The position numbers and the translations under genes were made by a program. Source: a bacterium (lineage in GTDB: Bacteria; Patescibacteriota; Patescibacteriia; S139-126; S139-133). From it: a stretch of 9,248 nt of DNA. Location of the stretch: contig JAUIEQ010000025.1 of assembly GCA_030429785.1 (NCBI GenBank), forward strand, positions 1-9,248. Reading direction: 5' to 3'. Below, piece by piece: positions 5,196 through 9,248 of this stretch. Under the pieces are notes generated by a model. It saw only the letters and a program-made list of their open reading frames with translations, ran no database searches and was not told the origin of the DNA. The stretch's first letter is position 1; every line of letters begins with the position of its first letter.

Positions 5196-5246
5196 CCCCC
5201 TGGGTACACCCCCATCGACCCCAACCCCTTTATATATGAAGTCAGG
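5191..5246 (-). promoter_or_regulatory. G-rich tract with quadruplex potential in the copA 3' untranslated region
   Basis: On the minus strand, and therefore in the copA transcript, four runs of four or five G (at 5228-5225, 5222-5219, 5213-5209 and 5200-5196) are separated by 2, 5 and 8 bases. They start about 27 bases after the copA stop codon. CCTGAC (5191-5196) and GTCAGG (5241-5246) form a 6-bp inverted repeat around the block, sharing one base with the last run. Such a sequence is striking in AT-rich DNA. It could slow transcription, protect the mRNA end, or be a remnant of a repeat or insertion end. Confidence 0.45.
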
Positions 5247-5254
5247 TACCTAGC

Positions 5255-7687
5255 TTATTTATTCAAGGTAAAGCCAATGTACCCAGCCAGAAGCACGAAT
5301 GTAATTATACCTAAATAGAATAACGCATTTGAAAATAGTTTATTCTGTGTTGTTAACGATTTTAGGCGGACACTGTTGAGTACTACTGAGACTGAGCTAA
5401 AGGCCATGGCAGCACTGGCTATAACCGGGGAAAGCAACAGGCTAAATATCGGAAACAATACTCCAGCTGCAACTGGGATAGCTACCGTGTTATAACCAAA
5501 CGCCCAAAAAAGATTTTGCTTGATGACACCAAGTGTTAGTCGTGACATCTCAATAGTCTCAAGAACTTTATTAAGCGTCCCTTTTACCAGCACAATATCT
5601 CCTGTTTCAATAGCTACATCAGTACCAGTACCCATGGCAATGCCAATATCAGCCTGAGCTAAAGCTGGCGCGTCATTGATCCCGTCGCCAACCATCGCTA
5701 CGACTATGCCATCTGATTGCAGGGCTTTAATTTTGGCAGACTTTTCTTGAGGCAAGACTTCTGCTATTACCTTGTCTATGTTTAATTCTTGGGCGATGGC
5801 TTGAGCGGTCTTTTCATTATCGCCAGTGAGCATTGCGACTTGTATGCCTAAATTATGCAGACTTTCTACTACTGCCCGCGCGTCATCTTTAACCACATCT
5901 GCGATTGCGAAAATAGCTACGTGTTTTCCATCAACCGCCATGCATACTGCTGTCTTGCCTTTGGCATTAAACGCATCAGCCTTGTCCAATAATACAGAAT
6001 CATATTGAATCTGTTTTTCTGCAAATAATTTTTTATTTCCTATCACTATCAAAGATCCATCGACCATGCCTTCTACTCCCTTTCCTTCATGATTTTTGAA
6101 ATCTGCGGCCACTTTTAAATCCTCCGACAATTGCGTGCTTACATACTTAGCTATCGCATCTGATAGGGGGTGTTCCGATAATTGCTCAACTGCATACGCT
6201 TGGCGCATCAACCCTACTTGATCTACACCTTTACTACACTCGACATCTGTTACTTCCGGAGTACCCTTAGTGAGAGTCCCGGTTTTATCAAAGACTATTG
6301 TATTGATCTTATGCGCTCGTTCGAGACTTTCTGCATCTTTGATCAATATGCCAGCTCGTGCAGCTTTACCCGTACCCACCATGACAGCTGTTGGCGTAGC
6401 CAGACCAAGGGCACATGGACACGCGATAATCAAAATAGTTGCGGCAATATAAATTGCGAACTGGACTGCGCTGACATCTGCTGGAATCCAGCCTAGATTT
6501 ACCCCGATAGTCAGCCAGAAGATAAAAGCCAACACAGCAATCGCTATTACTATAGGTACAAACACTGATGAAATTTGATCTGCCCGCTTTTGTATAGGAG
6601 CAGTCGTACCTTGCGCTTCTTCTACCATTTTAATGATATTGGAAAGCATCGTATCAGCGCCTACCTTGTCAGCAATAAATTGAAAATTACCTGTTTTGTT
6701 AATTGTTGCTCCAATAACTGGATCGCCTTCGCTTTTTTCTACTGGCAAAGACTCGCCTGTAACCATTGATTCATCAATAGTACTAGCTCCTTGACTAATA
6801 GTTCCATCAACCGGAATCTTCTCGCCTGGTCTAACCATGATCACATCTCCAACTTGTACTTGATCAATGGGCACGCGGACCTCTTTGCCGTCTTTTATAA
6901 TCGTGGCTTCTTTTGCTTGCAATTCAAATAGCTTCTTGATTGCATCATTTGCCTGCCCCTTAGCGCGCGCTTCAAGCAGCCGTCCAAGTAAAATAAAGAA
7001 AACAATAAAAACAGCGGCCTCAAAAAACACCTCTATCTCTAAATCACGAAATACGCGGGGAAAAAATGTAACTACACTAGAAAACAACCAAGCGGTTAGA
7101 GTACCGAGCACAATGAGCGTGTCCATGTTAGCAGCTCGCGCTTTAAGCGCATTCCAGGCGCTTACAAAAAACTGGCTTCCGCCTATAAATAAGATTGGCG
7201 TGGCGAGTAAAAACTGTAATATATAAAAAGTATTGATACGATACCCATTTGATGAGAATTCGATAAAACCAAGGGGGGCATGATGCATAACCACAACACC
7301 ATACACAGCAAGCAGCATATAGGCCATCATGACCATGAATGGAGCGGCGGCTATCCCTACCCAAGCCACAGTGCGCTTAAGTGATTGGTATTCTTTCTTT
7401 TTTAAGGCTGAAGCGTGGTCATGCTGCATATTCTGAGCTTCATGAGGAGATGCAAGAACTGTCTCATTAGCCTGATTCTCGACCAGCGTATATGAACCAG
7501 CGCTGGCGACTGCCTTTTTAATATCCTCTAGAGATAATTTACTATCGTCAAATTCGATGCTCATTTTTTCAGCAGCATAATTCACAGAAACATGCTGCAC
7601 GCCTTCTAGTTTAGCCACCATTTTCTCTATGAGCTGCCTGCAGGCGGCACAGTGCATGCCAATTATGGGGAATTGTTGTTTGGTCAT
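5255..7687 (-). CDS. copA: Copper-exporting P1B-type ATPase CopA (810 aa)
   Basis: This is a complete Cu(+)-translocating P-type ATPase of the inner membrane, which couples ATP hydrolysis to copper export. The N-terminal HMA domain has the metal site GMHCAAC (Cys13, Cys16), followed by a linker with Met and His (MQHDH, 87-91). Actuator motif TGES is at 310-313, membrane metal site CPC at 423-425, phosphorylation motif DKTGT at 467-471, nucleotide-binding SEHP at 504-507, TGDN at 621-624 and GDGIND at 667-672. The last canonical helices carry YN (732-733) and MAFSS (761-765), the pattern that goes with Cu(+) specificity. All catalytic residues are present. After these, residues 788-806 form an additional hydrophobic segment that typical CopA proteins lack. 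The ATG at 7687 lies six bases after the stop of the chaperone gene. There is no Shine-Dalgarno sequence, so translation may be coupled. It is the last gene of the copper operon. Confidence 0.97.
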   Translation of the reverse strand: MTKQQFPIIGMHCAACRQLIEKMVAKLEGVQHVSVNYAAEKMSIEFDDSKLSLEDIKKAVASAGSYTLVENQANETVLASPHEAQNMQHDHASALKKKEYQSLKRTVAWVGIAAAPFMVMMAYMLLAVYGVVVMHHAPLGFIEFSSNGYRINTFYILQFLLATPILFIGGSQFFVSAWNALKARAANMDTLIVLGTLTAWLFSSVVTFFPRVFRDLEIEVFFEAAVFIVFFILLGRLLEARAKGQANDAIKKLFELQAKEATIIKDGKEVRVPIDQVQVGDVIMVRPGEKIPVDGTISQGASTIDESMVTGESLPVEKSEGDPVIGATINKTGNFQFIADKVGADTMLSNIIKMVEEAQGTTAPIQKRADQISSVFVPIVIAIAVLAFIFWLTIGVNLGWIPADVSAVQFAIYIAATILIIACPCALGLATPTAVMVGTGKAARAGILIKDAESLERAHKINTIVFDKTGTLTKGTPEVTDVECSKGVDQVGLMRQAYAVEQLSEHPLSDAIAKYVSTQLSEDLKVAADFKNHEGKGVEGMVDGSLIVIGNKKLFAEKQIQYDSVLLDKADAFNAKGKTAVCMAVDGKHVAIFAIADVVKDDARAVVESLHNLGIQVAMLTGDNEKTAQAIAQELNIDKVIAEVLPQEKSAKIKALQSDGIVVAMVGDGINDAPALAQADIGIAMGTGTDVAIETGDIVLVKGTLNKVLETIEMSRLTLGVIKQNLFWAFGYNTVAIPVAAGVLFPIFSLLLSPVIASAAMAFSSVSVVLNSVRLKSLTTQNKLFSNALFYLGIITFVLLAGYIGFTLNK

Positions 7688-7693
7688 AAAACG

Positions 7694-7909
7694 TTATACT
7701 ACAGAATAAGATCCCATGTTATTTATAGCGGTCTTAATACGCTCTACCTCTTCTTCAGATACATCATCAAGCTCCAACTCCCCCATGTTATTATCCTGTA
7801 ACGAAATTGTCTTCACTTTATCTTCTAAGCCAGCTTCTTCAAGCTCCATAGTGATTAGTGATTTGCAAGCTTCACAGTGCATGCCTTGAATAATTATTGT
7901 TTGATTCAT
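7694..7909 (-). CDS. Small HMA-domain copper chaperone (71 aa), CopZ-like
   Basis: This is a single heavy-metal-associated domain with the Cu(+) site GMHCEAC (Cys12, Cys15) in the loop after the first strand. Its length is right for a stand-alone copper chaperone that hands Cu(+) to the HMA domain of CopA. The central segment DNNMGELELDDVSEEEVERI is strongly acidic, while the cognate CopA domain has several lysines, which would suit docking; that is inference. It ends in GSYSVV, replacing the common GY of the last strand. The gene sits between the TauE/SafE-like gene (15-base gap) and copA (6-base gap). The ATG at 7909 has no Shine-Dalgarno sequence, since the upstream gap is AT-rich. Confidence 0.92.
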   Translation of the reverse strand: MNQTIIIQGMHCEACKSLITMELEEAGLEDKVKTISLQDNNMGELELDDVSEEEVERIKTAINNMGSYSVV

Positions 7910-7924
7910 AGGTTTATATTTAAT

Positions 7925-9248
7925 TTATCGAAATTTTACCGTCACCGGGGGCACCATGCCCATTGAACAAGTGACTTTATAGGTGCCTTTTTTGGGAACA
8001 CCTAAATCTATTATATTCTCTCCTGGTTCAAGTGCTACATAACCGTTAAAAAGTCCTCTGGCTGCGATAAACGCTCCACACCCCAAAATTCCTCTATCTT
8101 GTACAACCAGCTTGGTTGGCACACCTGACTGCAAAATGGTCGGTCCTGTAGGGATATATTCAAAGCCCTGTGCCGTAAATGATAGTATTTGCTCTTCAAG
8201 TACTGACATACCACCTACAGGCACGTCGATAGTTTTGCTGCTGCCAAACCGTATATCACTCAAGCTCGTATAACCCAAAACATTCAACTGACCGTTAATG
8301 TTATAAATAGCAAAGAAAACAATCACAATCCCTGCTACGTGAGAAAACTTGGCAGTTAAGTGGGGCTTTTTTGTGAATTTTAAGCCAGTGAAACTAATGC
8401 CTAGCAATATTGGCAATGTACCGATAGCAAATAGAAGCATAGTCAAACCTCCCTGGATAAAACTTCCTGTTGTTAAAGCGATCCCCTGGGCTATTAATGT
8501 AAACCCGCACGGCAGGAAAAAAGTTAAGGCGCCAGTCGCAAACGGCATATACTTACCGCGGACTGTCTGCTCATTGGCTGCTGCTCGAGAGATGAATTTA
8601 GGCAGTCGGATTTGAAATCTCTGAGCCCAGGCAACTTCAAGCATCTGTAGAGCCAGCAGCAGCATAACAACCGAAATGATCATAACTAAAGCAGCATAGA
8701 CAGTTGTGTTATTGAATGAGACTGTCTCACCTAAAACTCCTAATACTCCACCGAGAATAAAAAATGCTACTAAACGGCCAACATGAAATAAGGCATGCGG
8801 TTGCTTTTTGTTCGTGTCATCATCAATATACATCTCATGCCACTGTTTTGTCATAGAAAGGAGTAGTCCCCCAACAAGAGCAGCACAGCTAGAAAGCCCA
8901 GCTACAAGTCCCAGTAAGAAGAAGGCGATCAATGACGACTTAGCATCAACTGAGACAAAGCGTCCCAGCTGCAGTTTTTCAACAATAAAAAATACAACGA
9001 GCAAAACCAATGCCAAAGTTAGAGACTTCATTACTTTAGGTACTACAGCTTTATTTAATCTCCGCTTTCCACTTTGATCTTTGTAAAACAATGAGTTTTT
9101 CTGATGTTTAAATGGTTTATTACTAAATGAATAACCTAGTTCTCTAAACTCTTGATTCAAACTTTCTGGATGAATTCTATCTGGCTCGTGAAACATGATT
9201 CGAGCCGAATTATCTTTACGTGACACGTCAACCGAGGCTACGTTCTCG
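7925..9248 (-). CDS. HMA-TauE/SafE (DsbD_2-like)-cupredoxin fusion membrane protein, 5'-truncated by the window
   Basis: The frame stays open to the right edge, and the residues there (ENVASVDVSRKDNSARIMF and ELGYSF) are the middle and end of an HMA domain. The GTG at 9226 is therefore not the true start, and the CxxC site should lie just outside the window. Numbering from 9226: HMA remainder to about 35, basic linker to 64, membrane helices near 65-82, 98-123, 148-168, 175-200, 228-254, 256-282 and 297-313. Two inverted-repeat-like motifs, GLSSCAALVGG (Cys114) and FFLPCGFTL (Cys240), match the paired transmembrane cysteines of the CcdA/DsbD and TauE/SafE-like families. Residues 330-433 form a cupredoxin-like beta domain with possible copper ligands Cys383 (GCGAF), Cys420 (TCSMGM) and Met422/Met424. 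The protein probably handles copper or thiol redox at the membrane, with the cupredoxin outside. It is often annotated as a sulfite exporter, but its neighbours point to copper. It is first in the visible operon. Confidence 0.9.
   Translation of the reverse strand, partial: ENVASVDVSRKDNSARIMFHEPDRIHPESLNQEFRELGYSFSNKPFKHQKNSLFYKDQSGKRRLNKAVVPKVMKSLTLALVLLVVFFIVEKLQLGRFVSVDAKSSLIAFFLLGLVAGLSSCAALVGGLLLSMTKQWHEMYIDDDTNKKQPHALFHVGRLVAFFILGGVLGVLGETVSFNNTTVYAALVMIISVVMLLLALQMLEVAWAQRFQIRLPKFISRAAANEQTVRGKYMPFATGALTFFLPCGFTLIAQGIALTTGSFIQGGLTMLLFAIGTLPILLGISFTGLKFTKKPHLTAKFSHVAGIVIVFFAIYNINGQLNVLGYTSLSDIRFGSSKTIDVPVGGMSVLEEQILSFTAQGFEYIPTGPTILQSGVPTKLVVQDRGILGCGAFIAARGLFNGYVALEPGENIIDLGVPKKGTYKVTCSMGMVPPVTVKFR

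Larger units (their letters stand above)
4845..5254. other. 410-base gap between copA and the HD gene
   Basis: From left to right it holds the promoter of the HD gene (4878-4906), AT-rich sequence with no clear signal (4907-4989), a perfect terminator hairpin (4990-5020), a protein-like but interrupted plus-strand frame (5007-5195), and a C-rich tract flanked by a 6-bp inverted repeat (5191-5246). No intact gene is present. Confidence 0.6.

Noticed and set aside
5255..7687. Several plus-strand frames of 60-119 codons opposite copA
   Set aside because: They are antisense shadows of a fully conserved ATPase.

Overview
The window reads as a piece of a small, AT-rich bacterial genome, most likely a Patescibacteria (CPR) lineage. 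This assignment is an inference. It rests on a copper operon built from repeated small HMA metal-binding domains, including an HMA-TauE/SafE-cupredoxin fusion of a kind I associate with CPR and some low-GC bacteria. It also rests on several genes without a visible Shine-Dalgarno sequence and on long proteins I cannot name. The standard genetic code fits all the long genes. Every convincing gene lies on the minus strand.

Layout from high to low coordinates, which is the direction of transcription. Positions 9248-5255 hold a tight copper operon: the 3' part of a membrane protein whose N-terminal HMA domain runs off the window, then a 71-residue HMA copper chaperone, then a complete CopA-type Cu(+) P-type ATPase. 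Gaps are 15 and 6 bases. Behind copA come a C-rich/G-rich tract with quadruplex potential, what may be a decayed gene on the plus strand, and a perfect 13-bp hairpin terminator at 4990-5020.

Positions 4844-2796 encode a 682-residue protein with a complete HD phosphohydrolase metal site and about 400 unrecognised C-terminal residues. Positions 2602-1421 encode a protein of about 393 residues. Its C-terminal half resembles a divergent PD-(D/E)XK nuclease fold that lacks the usual lysine. Each of these two genes has its own plausible sigma70-type promoter. The promoter of the second lies so close to its ATG that the mRNA would be leaderless.

Positions 1420-651 hold no convincing protein gene but are rich in signals. 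A strong minus-strand promoter (TTGACA, 17-base spacer, TGCTACTAT) lies about 190 bases upstream of a strong intrinsic terminator, which together define a candidate structured small RNA. A second promoter-like sequence on the plus strand points at the same terminator. A 15-bp direct repeat and several hairpins follow.

Positions 650-144 encode a small, very basic orphan protein. It is much more GC-rich than the rest and has the only textbook Shine-Dalgarno sequence in the window, which suggests a different origin. A 9-bp hairpin sits at the left edge.

Functionally, the copper genes form one export and trafficking pathway: chaperone to ATPase, with a DsbD/CcdA-like membrane protein carrying an external cupredoxin. 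The HD and nuclease-like genes could work together in nucleic-acid or nucleotide metabolism, but only their adjacency supports that. The least explained parts are the candidate RNA and the orphan gene downstream of it.
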